Below, one piece after another: positions 1-8,538 of a stretch of DNA of 64,000 nucleotides. Where the stretch lies: NCBI GenBank assembly GCA_020638155.1, contig JACKJB010000001.1, forward strand, positions 62,001-126,000. Reading direction: 5' to 3'. Every line of letters begins with the position of its first letter. The stretch's first letter is position 1. The stretch comes from Rhodospirillales bacterium (lineage in GTDB: Bacteria; Pseudomonadota; Alphaproteobacteria; Micavibrionales; Micavibrionaceae). The translations under genes were made by a program, and so were the position numbers. The notes under the pieces were generated by a model. The model did no database searches. It saw only the letters and a program-made list of their open reading frames with translations, and had not been told where the DNA came from.

Positions 1-384
1 GTCAAGCCGGCCAAAAAGATATTGGGGCAGTGCATGACCGGCGGTGTCTTTCTGGCTGATCCTGCCAATATCATGGCTGTGGCCGAAGGAATCGAAACGG
101 CATTGAGTTATCAGGCACTGACCGGGACACCGACAGTCGCGGCTCTTTCATGTGGCGGCATGCGCAAGTTGATTTTACCGTCGAAGCCCATGGCCCAGGT
201 TGTTTATGTGGCGGCGGATAACGACACACACGGTAAAAAATCGGCAAAAGCGGCCGTCGATAGGTTTCTGCGGGAACGTCGTACCGTCAGCATGGCCGTT
301 GCCGGTTATGAAGGGGAGGATTTCAACGATGTTCTGATGCGCTGCCAGAGCAAGAGAGATGGCCATGATAGCAAATCTGAATGA
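1..384 (+). CDS. Toprim-domain primase-like protein, 5' part outside window
   Basis: The reading frame is open from base 1, so the N-terminus lies upstream of the window. The visible 127 residues form the end of a Toprim fold. EGIETAL carries the catalytic glutamate, YVAADND the acidic pair, and the protein ends in GYEGEDFNDVL, a signature common in primase/helicase proteins of phages, plasmids and integrative elements. The usual role is primer synthesis for replication of a mobile element. The stop lies 26 bases inside the next gene, a DUF3987 protein, which is a frequent partner in such modules. The family call is firm; the exact replication role is inferred. Confidence 0.8.
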   Translation, partial: VKPAKKILGQCMTGGVFLADPANIMAVAEGIETALSYQALTGTPTVAALSCGGMRKLILPSKPMAQVVYVAADNDTHGKKSAKAAVDRFLRERRTVSMAVAGYEGEDFNDVLMRCQSKRDGHDSKSE

Positions 385-1879
385 CAGCGATATCATGACG
401 ATTGAGGAGGTAACGGCCGAAAAGCCGCAGCCGCTGACCCGGCCTTTGGATCCGGCCGACCCGTTTCCGGTGGAGGCGCTGGGGCCTATTCTCGAACCGG
501 CGGCGCGTGCGATACAGGATCGTACTCTGGCACCGATGGCGTTATGTGCACAGTCGGTGCTGGCCACCGCGACACTGGTGGTGCAGGGGTTTAAGGATGT
601 CGAATTGCCGACCGGGCAGAGAAAGCCGCCTTCCTGTTTCTTTCTGTCCATCGCCGGAACGGGAGAGCGTAAAACGGCCTGTGATATGCTCGCCCTGAAA
701 CCAGTCCACCGGTATGAAAGCGAGAAACGCCTGGAATATAACGAACAGGAGCGCATCTGGGCCAATAAGCATGAAATCTACGAGAAGCTGCGCGGCGATA
801 TTAAAAAGGATAATCGTAAATACCCTACCGCTTCTAGTAAAGAAAAGGCCATGGAAGCGCTCGGCAAGCCGCCGAAAGCACCGCATATTCCCGTTCTGAC
901 CTGTAAGGATGCTACGATTGAAGGGCTGATCGTGTTCTGCACGCGCGCCCAACCGTCGATCGGCCTGTTCAATGGTGAGGGCGGCCAGTTTATCGGCGGC
1001 CACGGCATGAGTGACGAGGCAAAAATAAGAACCTCGACCGCGCTGTCGCATTTCTGGGATGGGACGCCGGTTGACAGGTTGCGGGCAACGGACGGTTATG
1101 TGTATCTGAGTGGGCGCAGGCTTTCCATGCATCTGATGGCACAGCCCGACATCGCGGCGGAAATGCTCTCCGACAGGACGTTGCTGGATCAGGGGTTGCT
1201 TTCCCGTTTTTTGGTAACCGCGCCTGACAGTACGGCCGGAACGCGGTTTTTTAAGGAACCGGATCATGAAAGCGCCGCCGTTCTGAAGGCATATGAAGAC
1301 CGGCTTTATTCTTTGCTGATAAAACCTCTGCCGGTCGAGGAAGAGGACGAAGACGTTTTAAAACCCGGCATTTTGCAACTCTGCGAAGAAGCACGAACGC
1401 TATGGATTTCTTATACAAACGCGGTGGAAAGGCAGCTTTGCAAAGACGGGCCGCTGGAACATGTGCGCGGCCTGGCCAACAAGATCCCCGAACATGCCGC
1501 CCGGCTTGCCGCTGTATTGACATTGGTAGAGGATCCGCAGGCTCAGTTTATTTCCCGCGACGCCATGGAGAACGGGATCAAACTGGCCGAACACTACATG
1601 GCCGAGGCCATACGCCTTTTCAGTGCTCAACGAGTCCGCACCCAACTGCGTATCGCCGAGGATGCGCTCAAATGGATGCGGGAGGAATGGGGGCATGATG
1701 TGATCTCCCTGCCGGATCTATATCAGCTCGGCCCCAACCGTATTCGGGATAAAACCAGTGCTCTGACGGTTGTGCGTATTCTGGAAGATCATGGCTGGCT
1801 GGTAGAAATTCCGGATGGCGCTGAAGTGGCCGGTACGCGGCGGCGTGAAGCCTGGCATATCGTTGATGAGGAGATATAA
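359..1879 (+). CDS. DUF3987 family protein, element replication ATPase-like
   Basis: About 506 residues matching the DUF3987 family, found beside Toprim/primase genes on prophages and integrative elements. A degenerate Walker A-like loop, GTGERKT, sits at residues 100-106 after a hydrophobic strand. The middle holds the family's GLFNGEGGQF and HFWDGTPVDR stretches, and the C-terminal third is helical. Two starts are possible: ATG at 359 or ATG at 365. The AAGAGAG at 352-358 abuts the first and is better spaced for the second. It overlaps the Toprim gene and is followed two bases after its stop by the next ATG, so the three genes are probably one transcript. A helicase-like role is an inference. 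Confidence 0.75.
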   Translation: MAMIANLNDSDIMTIEEVTAEKPQPLTRPLDPADPFPVEALGPILEPAARAIQDRTLAPMALCAQSVLATATLVVQGFKDVELPTGQRKPPSCFFLSIAGTGERKTACDMLALKPVHRYESEKRLEYNEQERIWANKHEIYEKLRGDIKKDNRKYPTASSKEKAMEALGKPPKAPHIPVLTCKDATIEGLIVFCTRAQPSIGLFNGEGGQFIGGHGMSDEAKIRTSTALSHFWDGTPVDRLRATDGYVYLSGRRLSMHLMAQPDIAAEMLSDRTLLDQGLLSRFLVTAPDSTAGTRFFKEPDHESAAVLKAYEDRLYSLLIKPLPVEEEDEDVLKPGILQLCEEARTLWISYTNAVERQLCKDGPLEHVRGLANKIPEHAARLAAVLTLVEDPQAQFISRDAMENGIKLAEHYMAEAIRLFSAQRVRTQLRIAEDALKWMREEWGHDVISLPDLYQLGPNRIRDKTSALTVVRILEDHGWLVEIPDGAEVAGTRRREAWHIVDEEI

Positions 1880-1880
1880 A

Positions 1881-2318
1881 ATGGCCGGATATCAGCGTTT
1901 TGATCCGGGCAACGCACCGTTGGAAACTTTAGCAGGTTTAGCGACTTTAGCAGACCCGCCTCCTGAAAAACGAAAAAGCGAAAAGCTTCCCGCACATAAT
2001 CCCTATCAGGAAAAATGGTTTTTTCTGCGCCGGACAATCATGCAAAAGCGCGGTCTTGATGAATCAGCGGCAGGCTGTGAAGCCGGTCGCTGGATGCTGG
2101 TGGATTACATGAACGAGCATCCGGTGCATCAGCCCGATCCCAAGCGCTGCATTTATTGCGGCCATCCATATCATGTCGGTGGACGCAACTCCGGTCTTCC
2201 TGTTTTAAATGGACAGGGCGGTCATATCTGGGTGCACAGCAATTGTCACGAGCCATGGATGAAAACGCTGGAAGAACAGGTGCGACGCTTTCTTGAAGCG
2301 CAAGGCATCGCGTTTTGA
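1881..2318 (+). CDS. Conserved hypothetical with Cys/His cluster
   Basis: A 145-residue protein whose ATG lies two bases after the DUF3987 stop, with GAGGAG (1868-1873) as ribosome binding site. An in-frame upstream extension to 1815 lies inside the DUF3987 gene and is unlikely. The C-terminal half has CIYCGHPYH and a later HSNCHEPW, together a plausible zinc-binding cluster (two Cys, then His/Cys). I do not recognise the family. Position suggests an accessory protein of the replication module. Codons 16-24 (LETLAGLAT) are built from 9-bp DNA repeats that recur inverted just after the stop. Confidence 0.6.
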   Translation: MAGYQRFDPGNAPLETLAGLATLADPPPEKRKSEKLPAHNPYQEKWFFLRRTIMQKRGLDESAAGCEAGRWMLVDYMNEHPVHQPDPKRCIYCGHPYHVGGRNSGLPVLNGQGGHIWVHSNCHEPWMKTLEEQVRRFLEAQGIAF

Positions 2319-2362
2319 GTTTTATGCTGCACCCCTGCTAAAGTTGCTAAAGTCGCTAAAGT
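1926..2362. repeat. Two inverted clusters of three 9-bp TTTAGC repeats
   Basis: Positions 1926-1952 read ACTTTAGCA, GGTTTAGCG, ACTTTAGCA. Positions 2336-2362 read TGCTAAAGT, TGCTAAAGT, CGCTAAAGT, the reverse complement of the same nonamer. The two 27-base arms are about 23/27 complementary and flank almost exactly the gene at 1881-2318. The spacing is one repeat per nonamer with no gap. They could be iterons or a long-range RNA stem; the sequence alone does not decide. Confidence 0.6.
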
Positions 2363-2670
2363 TTTTTGGATTGCAGCAATCTTCTGATTTCTCCCCAAGG
2401 AACAAAATGGATATCGGCCGGTTCGGGGTTGGTGTCGCGGTTCCAGTCCGCTACGGGTGTAAAGACAGCGGTATTGGCCGTCACACCGAGCATGGTGCCG
2501 ACAATGGTGTCATGCTTCTGGGCATACAATTTCAATGCCTCATCCACCTGTTTGCTGGTCAGATCCTGCATGCCGAGGATCATTGCCTCCAGAGGATGGC
2601 CGCGCGTGTATATGGTAATGGTTGGTATCTCGTCCATGCTTCGCATGAACGCTTGCTTCGAAAAAAACAT
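2356..2670 (-). CDS. Hypothetical protein, about 104 residues
   Basis: The minus-strand frame has protein-like composition (contains VDEALKLYAQKHDTIVG and PADIHFVPWGEIRRLL), whereas the longer plus-strand frame over the same bases does not. I take the first ATG at 2670. ATGs at 2646 and 2637 are also possible because no clear Shine-Dalgarno decides. It runs opposite to the replication module and its 3' end overlaps the 9-bp repeat cluster. Family not recognised; no signal peptide or membrane segment is seen. Confidence 0.45.
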   Translation of the reverse strand: MFFSKQAFMRSMDEIPTITIYTRGHPLEAMILGMQDLTSKQVDEALKLYAQKHDTIVGTMLGVTANTAVFTPVADWNRDTNPEPADIHFVPWGEIRRLLQSKKL

Positions 2671-2673
2671 CAA

Positions 2674-3070
2674 GTCATGTGCGCAGACTTACTCACTGCT
2701 CGTGCGCAAGCACGCAGACTTGCGCGGCGCGTTCTTAATTATACGCTCAAAACAAAAAAGGTACTGTGGGGCGATAACGAATACGGGCGGCGAACGCGCG
2801 AGATTTTTCTAGCGTCAGGTTTTTCAACTTGGTTGACAAATCGGTTTCGGTTGACCGGCAAGCATTTGATTTATATAGGAAGCTACCGAAACGAAACCAC
2901 GACTTGGTTGACTGAATTGGTTGACCAGAGCGATTTCAGCTTGGTTGACAAGATTTAACAGCCAACCCGCTGCATCTAATTTTCAATATTTCTGTGTGTG
3001 CTCTTGAAAGGCTTGATTGCCTCCGTGTCTTTTATGGTGCATAATACATCAAAATGCATCATAAATATGC
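2674..3070. other. Gene-free stretch with five GGTTGAC boxes
   Basis: No convincing gene lies between the hypothetical protein and the first IS. The right half holds GGTTGAC at 2831, 2849, 2906, 2919 and 2943, four of them as TTGGTTGAC and all on the plus strand, spaced 18, 57, 13 and 24 bases. The missing 3' part of the truncated UvrD gene is not here on the minus strand. The boxes may be initiator- or regulator-binding repeats of the element. Confidence 0.5.
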
Positions 3071-3142
3071 TGTAAGTCGTCAGGATATGTTGGACACTTC
3101 GCGTAAAAAAATAAGGTGTGTTTTTGGCTCCTTTGGTTGATG

Positions 3143-4117
3143 TTAAGCTGCGATCTTTTGTTGATGCAACTGTTTTCGTAATTTCATAGTTTTCTCTTTA
3201 ATTTTCCGGCGTTTTTCGAGGATAGATTGTCCTCTCCCAAGCCAGACGTCTTCGGGAGTCAAGTTGTTCAGGCTCTCATGGTATCTCTCCGTATTGTAAT
3301 GATTGACGAACTTTTCGACCTGCCGCTCCAGGTCTTCCGGCAGGTAATAGTTTTCCAGCAGAATGCTGTTCTTTAAACTGCGGTGCCAGCGCTCGATCTT
3401 GCCCTGTGTCATCGGGTGGTACGGCTTGCCGCGTGTATGGTCCATGCCGTGATCGTCAAGCCAGTGCTTGAGCTCCGCAGAGATGTAACACGGCCCGTTA
3501 TCGCTCAGCAGCTTCGGGCGTTGTTTTCTGGCAAGGCCTGCGTTCTTCAAAGCATCCTGCAATGTTGCGGCGACATCACTGGCCCCCATGCCCCGGCATA
3601 AACGCCAGTTCACGATATAGCGGCTGTAATCATCCATCACCGTGGACAGGTAATACCAGCCCCAGCCCGTTACCTTGAGATAGGTGAAGTCTGTCTGCCA
3701 GAGCTGGTTGATCGCCGTGGTTGGGTTAGAGAACTGATCTGCCGCCTTATAGACGATCCACGCGGGTGAAGTCACCAGATCATGTTCTTTCAGGATGCGG
3801 TAGGACGTAGCTTCGGAGACGAAGTAATTATGTTTGCTTGTGAACTTCACAGACAGCTCGCGCGGGGACAGATCCGGTTCATCCAGAGCCATGTCTAAAA
3901 GCTTTTTCCGGTACTCATCCGGCACCTTATTCCAAACGGCATGAGGCTCCGGCTTTTTATCAGCCAGGGCGACCACGCCGCCGCTTAAGTAACGGTCATA
4001 CCAGTTGTAAAAGGTCGAGCGCGGAATGCCGAGCATCTCAACAGTTCTGCGGATGCCAAGGCTGCTTTCTTCCACGGTGCGGATAATCTCGTATTTTTCT
4101 GCTGCGGAGTATCTCAT
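3143..4117 (-). CDS. IS3-family transposase OrfB, DDE integrase core
   Basis: 324 residues. An N-terminal helix-turn-helix (residues 5-50) is followed by an HTH_21-like region and the rve catalytic core. The catalytic triad is visible: D143 in WQTDFTYL, D206 in LLSDNGPCY and E242 in QGKIERWHRSLK, giving the DD(35)E spacing of the IS3 family. Its ATG overlaps the orfA stop as ATGA (4114-4117), which points to coupled re-initiation rather than the usual frameshift fusion. The translation is identical to the copy at 13067-14041, so the copies separated recently. It probably cuts and joins the IS ends. Confidence 0.95.
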   Translation of the reverse strand: MRYSAAEKYEIIRTVEESSLGIRRTVEMLGIPRSTFYNWYDRYLSGGVVALADKKPEPHAVWNKVPDEYRKKLLDMALDEPDLSPRELSVKFTSKHNYFVSEATSYRILKEHDLVTSPAWIVYKAADQFSNPTTAINQLWQTDFTYLKVTGWGWYYLSTVMDDYSRYIVNWRLCRGMGASDVAATLQDALKNAGLARKQRPKLLSDNGPCYISAELKHWLDDHGMDHTRGKPYHPMTQGKIERWHRSLKNSILLENYYLPEDLERQVEKFVNHYNTERYHESLNNLTPEDVWLGRGQSILEKRRKIKEKTMKLRKQLHQQKIAA

Positions 4118-4494
4118 ATACCGTCCTCCCCATCCCCGATCACGCTTTTTTTAAGCAAGCGGTTTTCCAGCATCTCTTCGGCGAGAGCCTCTTTAAGTTG
4201 CCCGTTCTCATCGCGCAGTGCTTTCACCTCGCTGCTTCCGGCTTCGCGCTGCGTGTCTCCGGCAAGCCGTTTCTTACCCGCTTCCAAAAACTCGCGGCTC
4301 CAGTTGTAATAAAGGTTCTGATGAATATTCTCACGGCGGCAAAGTTCGGCGATACTGTCTTCACCACGCAGGCCGGCCAGTACAATCCGTATCTTTTCTT
4401 CGGCGCTGAATTTACGGCGGGTCTGCCGCTTTATGTTCTTAACCAGCTTGTCTGCGTCGTCCCGGTGGTCGTTTGAACTGTGTTTTTTGCTCAT
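4114..4494 (-). CDS. IS3-family transposase OrfA
   Basis: 126 residues: a helix-turn-helix (RRKFSAEEKIRIVLAGLRG through CRRENIHQNLYYNW) followed by a short coiled coil (VKALRDENGQLKEALAEE), as expected for the DNA-binding OrfA of IS3 elements. AAGGAA sits just upstream of the ATG. It binds the terminal repeats and pairs with OrfB. Identical to the protein at 14038-14418. Confidence 0.93.
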   Translation of the reverse strand: MSKKHSSNDHRDDADKLVKNIKRQTRRKFSAEEKIRIVLAGLRGEDSIAELCRRENIHQNLYYNWSREFLEAGKKRLAGDTQREAGSSEVKALRDENGQLKEALAEEMLENRLLKKSVIGDGEDGI

Positions 4495-4581
4495 CTGCGT
4501 TCCTTTCAGTCACTTCGATAAGCCAAAAACACTACCTTAGCAATCCGCTACCTCTTGTCCAAATTGTGCTGACGGAGAACA

Positions 4582-5257
4582 AGGCCGTCGATTCATCCAG
4601 TGAGCCGAGATCTGTAAGAAGCTGTGCACCTTTGCACCACTCTCTTTCTGTTTCTCCCAGTTCAATAGGAATGCCGCCCGGGACGAGCTGACAGTTGAAA
4701 AGGTTATGTTCGTGGAGCAGATCGTATGTTTGCACGAAGCGCTCTATAGTGTCGTATTGTCCTACGGGATAGGGTTTGCCTTCAGATAAGGCCGTCCGGA
4801 ATTTACTCAGACCGAGCACACCGTTGAAACCTCTTTGTATTAAGGATGTGCGGGCAGCCTCGTCCAGAATATCATAATTATGGTACTCGTCCGGCCACCA
4901 TTCACGAAGTTTGGCCAAGCAATATCCGTGGATGGTACCGATATACATTTGGCCAAGTGATACTTCTTCTCCTTCCGGAGTGATTTTTCCAATCCATGAC
5001 CGGATCCGGAATTTCATTTCTTCGGCGGCGCGTTCGGTAAACGTAAATGCCACAATTTGATCTTTGGAAATACCTTCAATCCCAACCCACCAGGCAATGC
5101 GCCGTGCCATTACTTCCGTTTTCCCGGAGCCGGCACCGGCGACAACAAGTACCTGCCTTTTTTCGGAAGAAACGGCCTGTTGTTGATCATCCGTGAGTTT
5201 TAAATTGGGATTATCCAATCCCAAGATCAGTCGCTTTATGTTCTCTGTATTACTCAT
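4582..5257 (-). pseudogene. UvrD/Rep-type helicase, N-terminal fragment cut by IS
   Basis: About 225 native residues remain of a superfamily 1 helicase that normally needs 600 or more. Visible are the Q motif (LTDDQQQAV, from 21), Walker A AGAGSGKT (40-47), motif Ia region (AFTFTERAAEEM) and GTIHGYC. The frame then runs into the IS end at 4581 and stops at 4532. Motifs II-VI are lost, so it cannot act as a helicase. The ATG shares one base with the methyltransferase stop (TAATG), so the pair was one operon. The intact gene was probably an anti-phage or restriction-linked helicase. Confidence 0.85.
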
Positions 5258-6279
5258 TATCCAATATTCTCTATATGGCTCACAATGTGGCGCGCCTGTG
5301 CTTCTGCAAATTTTGGCGGCAAGGCTTCTCCTATCAGCGAAGCAATGTCCGACATACTCAAGTTTTTGGGAAATTTATACGTGCCGGGGAAAGATTGAAG
5401 GCGCATAGCTTCATATATTGTGATGGCTCTGTCCTGCTCCGGGTGTAGAAACCTTCCTTTTGACGGATTGTGACAAAACCGCGTAATTGTCGGAGAGACA
5501 TCATCCCACTTCATTCGACCATAAACATCCCGAAATCCTTGGAGTTTTTTGTGGCATTCCAACTGGTCATCCCCAAGCGCAGACCGACTGCCGCCATTTT
5601 TGGGAATGCGCTTTATACGATTCATAACTTCATTCGAATGGTTCATATGCAGCTTGTGCAATCGATTTTTAGATTGGTCGGGAGATTTTAGACGTCCAAT
5701 GGTATTACGCACTGTCGCTTTTGGTTCTTTTCCAGTAATGGGTTGGATATCTCCAATCCGTGATGCCATCATAATCATCCGTCGCCGGCGCTGTGGAACA
5801 CCAAAATTTGCAGCATCGTGAACATCGGCCACAATCCATTTATAGCCGGCTTTCTTCAAGCGCCTCTTGGCCTCTGTAAAACGCCAGTCTTTCAAAAGTC
5901 CCGGAACATTTTCCATGAGTATTGTTTTGGGCTGCAATGCGATTGCCAGTCGTACAAAGTCAAAAATCAGCTTATTGCGAGGATCTGCAATTCTTTCTGA
6001 ACCGTTCAGGGTTCGCATTCGAGAAAAGCCCTGGCAAGGCGGACAGCCAGCCAAGAGATCTAATTCGCCTTTTTTCAGGCCCAGATCTTTTAGTATTTCT
6101 TCCGGCTGTACAGAGCATATATCTGAATACAGCTTGCTTGTGGGATGATTGAGTTTGTGCGCTTGTTGTGCTTTCGGATTTATTTCAATGCCAGCCAATA
6201 CGGAAAACCCGGCCGTCTTCAAGCCCTCGCTTAAGCCGCCGCATCCGGCAAAACAATCTATGGCATAATATTTTTCCAT
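5257..6279 (-). CDS. DNA (cytosine-5) methyltransferase
   Basis: 340 residues with the ordered motifs of C5-cytosine methyltransferases: motif I FAGCGGLS (10-17) for S-adenosylmethionine, motif IV GCPPCQGFS with catalytic Cys82, motif VI ENVPGLL (123-129), motif VIII QRRRRM and motif X GEALPPKFAEA near the end. It transfers a methyl group to C5 of cytosine at a site I cannot predict. Upstream on the same strand are a DUF3489 protein and an HNH nuclease, a likely restriction partner; downstream is the truncated helicase. GCCTAT repeats lie in its 5' region. Confidence 0.93.
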   Translation of the reverse strand: MEKYYAIDCFAGCGGLSEGLKTAGFSVLAGIEINPKAQQAHKLNHPTSKLYSDICSVQPEEILKDLGLKKGELDLLAGCPPCQGFSRMRTLNGSERIADPRNKLIFDFVRLAIALQPKTILMENVPGLLKDWRFTEAKRRLKKAGYKWIVADVHDAANFGVPQRRRRMIMMASRIGDIQPITGKEPKATVRNTIGRLKSPDQSKNRLHKLHMNHSNEVMNRIKRIPKNGGSRSALGDDQLECHKKLQGFRDVYGRMKWDDVSPTITRFCHNPSKGRFLHPEQDRAITIYEAMRLQSFPGTYKFPKNLSMSDIASLIGEALPPKFAEAQARHIVSHIENIG

Positions 6280-6294
6280 GTATCTCCCACAACT

Positions 6295-6424
6295 ATAGGC
6301 TTGTATTTTCAGAATTAATATTAACGCCTATCTTGGCATTTGAAAATTCCGAAATGCTTTATTTTAAGGCCTATTTCGATTGGGAGTATCCTAATCTCTG
6401 AAAAAATAGAAACCCTTAGCCTAT
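6295..6424. promoter_or_regulatory. GCCTAT repeats upstream of the methyltransferase
   Basis: In the 163-bp gap before the methyltransferase start, GCCTAT occurs at 6326-6331, 6369-6374 and 6419-6424, and its reverse complement ATAGGC at 6295-6300. Spacing is about 43 and 50 bases. A regulator or the methyltransferase itself could bind them; this is inference. Confidence 0.4.
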
Positions 6425-6442
6425 TTATAGCATACAATCGTC

Positions 6443-6868
6443 TTATTTTGTGGAGATGGAATGGGAGACAATGTGCCCACCGTTCCGTAAGCGCGAAAGA
6501 TACGCACGAACGGAATGGGGTTTCCATCCAGTGGCGTTGACGATATCGGCAGTGGTGGCTCCGTTCTTCAGAAGGGTGAGGATTTTGTCTTTGGCGATTC
6601 GTCGTTTTACAGGCAGTTTGCCGCCGCGCTTCTCGAGCCAATACCGACCCAACATATGGCGTACTTCCGGCGTGACGGCGGTGGAATTATGAACGCTTTT
6701 CCCGCGCCGAACTTTACCGCCCGTATGGATAAACCATCGTGTATCCCTGTCCGGCGGCTGGAAGAAAATCCGCCACTGTTTATTCTTGCTGGGCATTTCA
6801 GCAAAGCCTCTGGCCAGCAGCATTTCAACAATATCGGCGGAGAGATTTACAGCACTCATGGTCAACAT
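6443..6868 (-). CDS. DUF3489-type helix-turn-helix protein
   Basis: 141 residues. The C-terminal half has the DUF3489 pattern, a winged-helix-like segment reading KILTLLKNGATTADIV then GWKPHSVRAYLSRL. The N-terminal half is basic and rich in aromatics, with no recognised domain. ATG at 6868 is used; ATG at 6859 is possible and no strong ribosome site decides. It lies between the HNH nuclease and the methyltransferase on the same strand, so it may control their expression. Such proteins are common on alphaproteobacterial mobile DNA; function unproven. Confidence 0.65.
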   Translation of the reverse strand: MLTMSAVNLSADIVEMLLARGFAEMPSKNKQWRIFFQPPDRDTRWFIHTGGKVRRGKSVHNSTAVTPEVRHMLGRYWLEKRGGKLPVKRRIAKDKILTLLKNGATTADIVNATGWKPHSVRAYLSRLRNGGHIVSHSISTK

Positions 6869-6910
6869 GAACGCTTGGAACGGACTTAAAAGCCAGCAAT
6901 AAAGACGGTT

Positions 6911-7798
6911 TTAACCCTTAAATACGTTTTCGCGGTGGTATTGCAGGAAAGTGGGGTGCGGACGTAAATCCGGACGTTCTGGCAATAGCAATTCGCCTTC
7001 TGGCCGGATCAGTCTGTCCATGGCTTCGGGGATGCCATTTTTTGATTTCAGTATTTCATAATCATCGTTTAGAGAAATTAGGCCGCGATCAAACATCCAG
7101 TGGACAGTGCCACACAGGGCAATTCCGTTCCGAACGGAATCCGGGCCGTGGCTTGCGACCGGGCGGATATGGGCGGCCTGAACTTCGGCCCGGCCGCCAC
7201 CGTTGATGAGGCGCAGCCCCGTCATGGCACATGTTTTATCGTAAGCAACCTTAACGGCCTCGGCAAAGGCTTGATCCCTGAAAGGACGGTTGAGGATCGT
7301 TTGAACGATGGGGCGTTCAAAAATCTCCTGCTCTGGCTCCGCAAAGCCGTAGAGCAGCTGGCCCGCTCCAGCATCCTGTTGCGGCGGCTCTAAAATATGA
7401 GCAAATCCGGTTTGCAAGATGAGTTGATATTCCGCATCGGTAATGGGGTGGACAGCACTTTGCGCCAAACCGGGGTTAATAGAGCCATCCGAGTTTAATA
7501 AGGATGTCTCAAAATATTGGTTGCCGATTTTAAAAGGAACGGGGTTTTCAAATTCCAAGTAATTGTCCATCAAGGCGTAATAATGGCCGGTAGACTCTAT
7601 ATCTTGCTGTATGTCTTTGACCTGTGCCGTAGCGTAATAGACTTGCCGCCCCTTATTCCTTCTCGACTCATAATAAATGATCCAGTCGCCAGCCGCCGCC
7701 TCAATGCGTTTGAGATATTTCTTCGGGAAATGATACCGCTCTTCCGGCAGATCATCATATATGGAATCTATCTTTGAAATAAAAACGGCCTTCGTCAT
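6911..7798 (-). CDS. HNH endonuclease, likely restriction enzyme
   Basis: 295 residues. The C-terminal third is an HNH_2-type domain: CAMTGLRL, then AAHIRPVASHGPDSVRNGIALCGTVHWMFDRGLISL, giving the His, Asn and His of the beta-beta-alpha-metal fold. The N-terminal half (DWIIYYESRR to EFENPVPF) resembles an EVE/PUA-like base-reading domain. Enzymes of this build are often modification-sensitive or type II restriction nucleases. The neighbouring cytosine methyltransferase 0.6 kb downstream on the same strand supports a restriction-modification pair. Which DNA it cuts cannot be read from the sequence. Confidence 0.8.
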   Translation of the reverse strand: MTKAVFISKIDSIYDDLPEERYHFPKKYLKRIEAAAGDWIIYYESRRNKGRQVYYATAQVKDIQQDIESTGHYYALMDNYLEFENPVPFKIGNQYFETSLLNSDGSINPGLAQSAVHPITDAEYQLILQTGFAHILEPPQQDAGAGQLLYGFAEPEQEIFERPIVQTILNRPFRDQAFAEAVKVAYDKTCAMTGLRLINGGGRAEVQAAHIRPVASHGPDSVRNGIALCGTVHWMFDRGLISLNDDYEILKSKNGIPEAMDRLIRPEGELLLPERPDLRPHPTFLQYHRENVFKG

Positions 7799-8039
7799 CC
7801 GATAATATTACGGAATAATTTCAGCTTTGTGGATTCTAATCCTCAGGAAGGTGAGCATATTCCTGACAATATGGTGAAAAAATCAGGTGTAATTTCGTCA
7901 ACGCTGCATCATCGGCATACACACTTCTGTTCAAAGCATAACCAAGTTGTTAGAGTTGCTTGATTTTCCCAGGCATCATGTTGAAATAATTTCATTATAC
8001 TGCGGAGCATACTACGGATTATAAAGAAAAGGATTTGGA

Positions 8040-8528
8040 ATGAATTGGTCTGATGCCCCTACATTGGAGCTTTTAAAAAGCTATGACGCCATTCTTGAGG
8101 AATTGCGAAAAAGGGACATTGTGCGCACTTCAAATCCGCCTGCAGGAGGATATGCAGAATATCTAGCGGCAAAAGCACTGGGGCTCGACCTCGAAAATAA
8201 TTCTAACGCCGGGTACGATGCCACTGACAAAGAAAAAAATCGCTATGAAATAAAAGCTCGGCGCATAACCCCACATAATAAATCAAGACGCCTCAGCGCA
8301 ATAAGAAACATTGAAAATTGTCATTTTGATTTTTTAATCGGCATTCTGTTTTCATCGGATTTTTCAGTTTTTAAAGCGGCTTTAATTCCGCGATCTGTTG
8401 TCGTCGAAAAATGCCGTTTTTCAGATCATACAAATTCTTCCATTTTTATTCTGAATGATTCAATCTGGGAATGTGAAGGTGTAGAAGACATCACTGCTGT
8501 GCTTCAGGAGGCGCAAGCTGCAATATAG
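8040..8528 (+). CDS. DUF6998-like, possible PD-(D/E)XK nuclease-fold protein
   Basis: 162 residues with AAAGGA-type ribosome site before the ATG. The pattern GGYAEYLAAKALG, then NAGYDATDKEKNRYEIKARR, resembles DUF6998, whose E, D and ExK positions fit a PD-(D/E)XK nuclease core. The second half, RLSAIRNIENCHFDFLIGILFSSDF and AALIPRSVV, follows the same family. Divergent from the HNH gene across a 241-bp gap in which I see only AT-rich DNA. It probably belongs to the same defence-like cluster. Recognition is from memory and no catalytic activity is shown. Confidence 0.55.
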   Translation: MNWSDAPTLELLKSYDAILEELRKRDIVRTSNPPAGGYAEYLAAKALGLDLENNSNAGYDATDKEKNRYEIKARRITPHNKSRRLSAIRNIENCHFDFLIGILFSSDFSVFKAALIPRSVVVEKCRFSDHTNSSIFILNDSIWECEGVEDITAVLQEAQAAI

Positions 8529-8538
8529 AATTCACAAG

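Larger units (their letters stand above)
3071..4581 (-). mobile_element. IS3-family insertion sequence, copy 1 (1511 bp)
   Basis: Bounds were set by comparison with the second copy at 12995-14505: the shared sequence starts at TGTAAGTCGTCAGG and ends at GACGGAGAACA. The two ends form an imperfect terminal inverted repeat of about 26 bp sharing TGT, CGTCAG and TTGGACA. It holds orfA and orfB on the minus strand. The 3-4 bp on either side (ATGC left, AGGC right) do not match, so no target duplication is visible. It cuts off the UvrD-type helicase gene on its right. Confidence 0.93.

Noticed and set aside
542..1267. 241-residue minus-strand frame
   Set aside because: Antisense to DUF3987 gene and without protein-like pattern.
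2293..2958. 221-residue plus-strand frame
   Set aside because: Opposes a better minus-strand frame, runs through repeat DNA and has unlikely composition.
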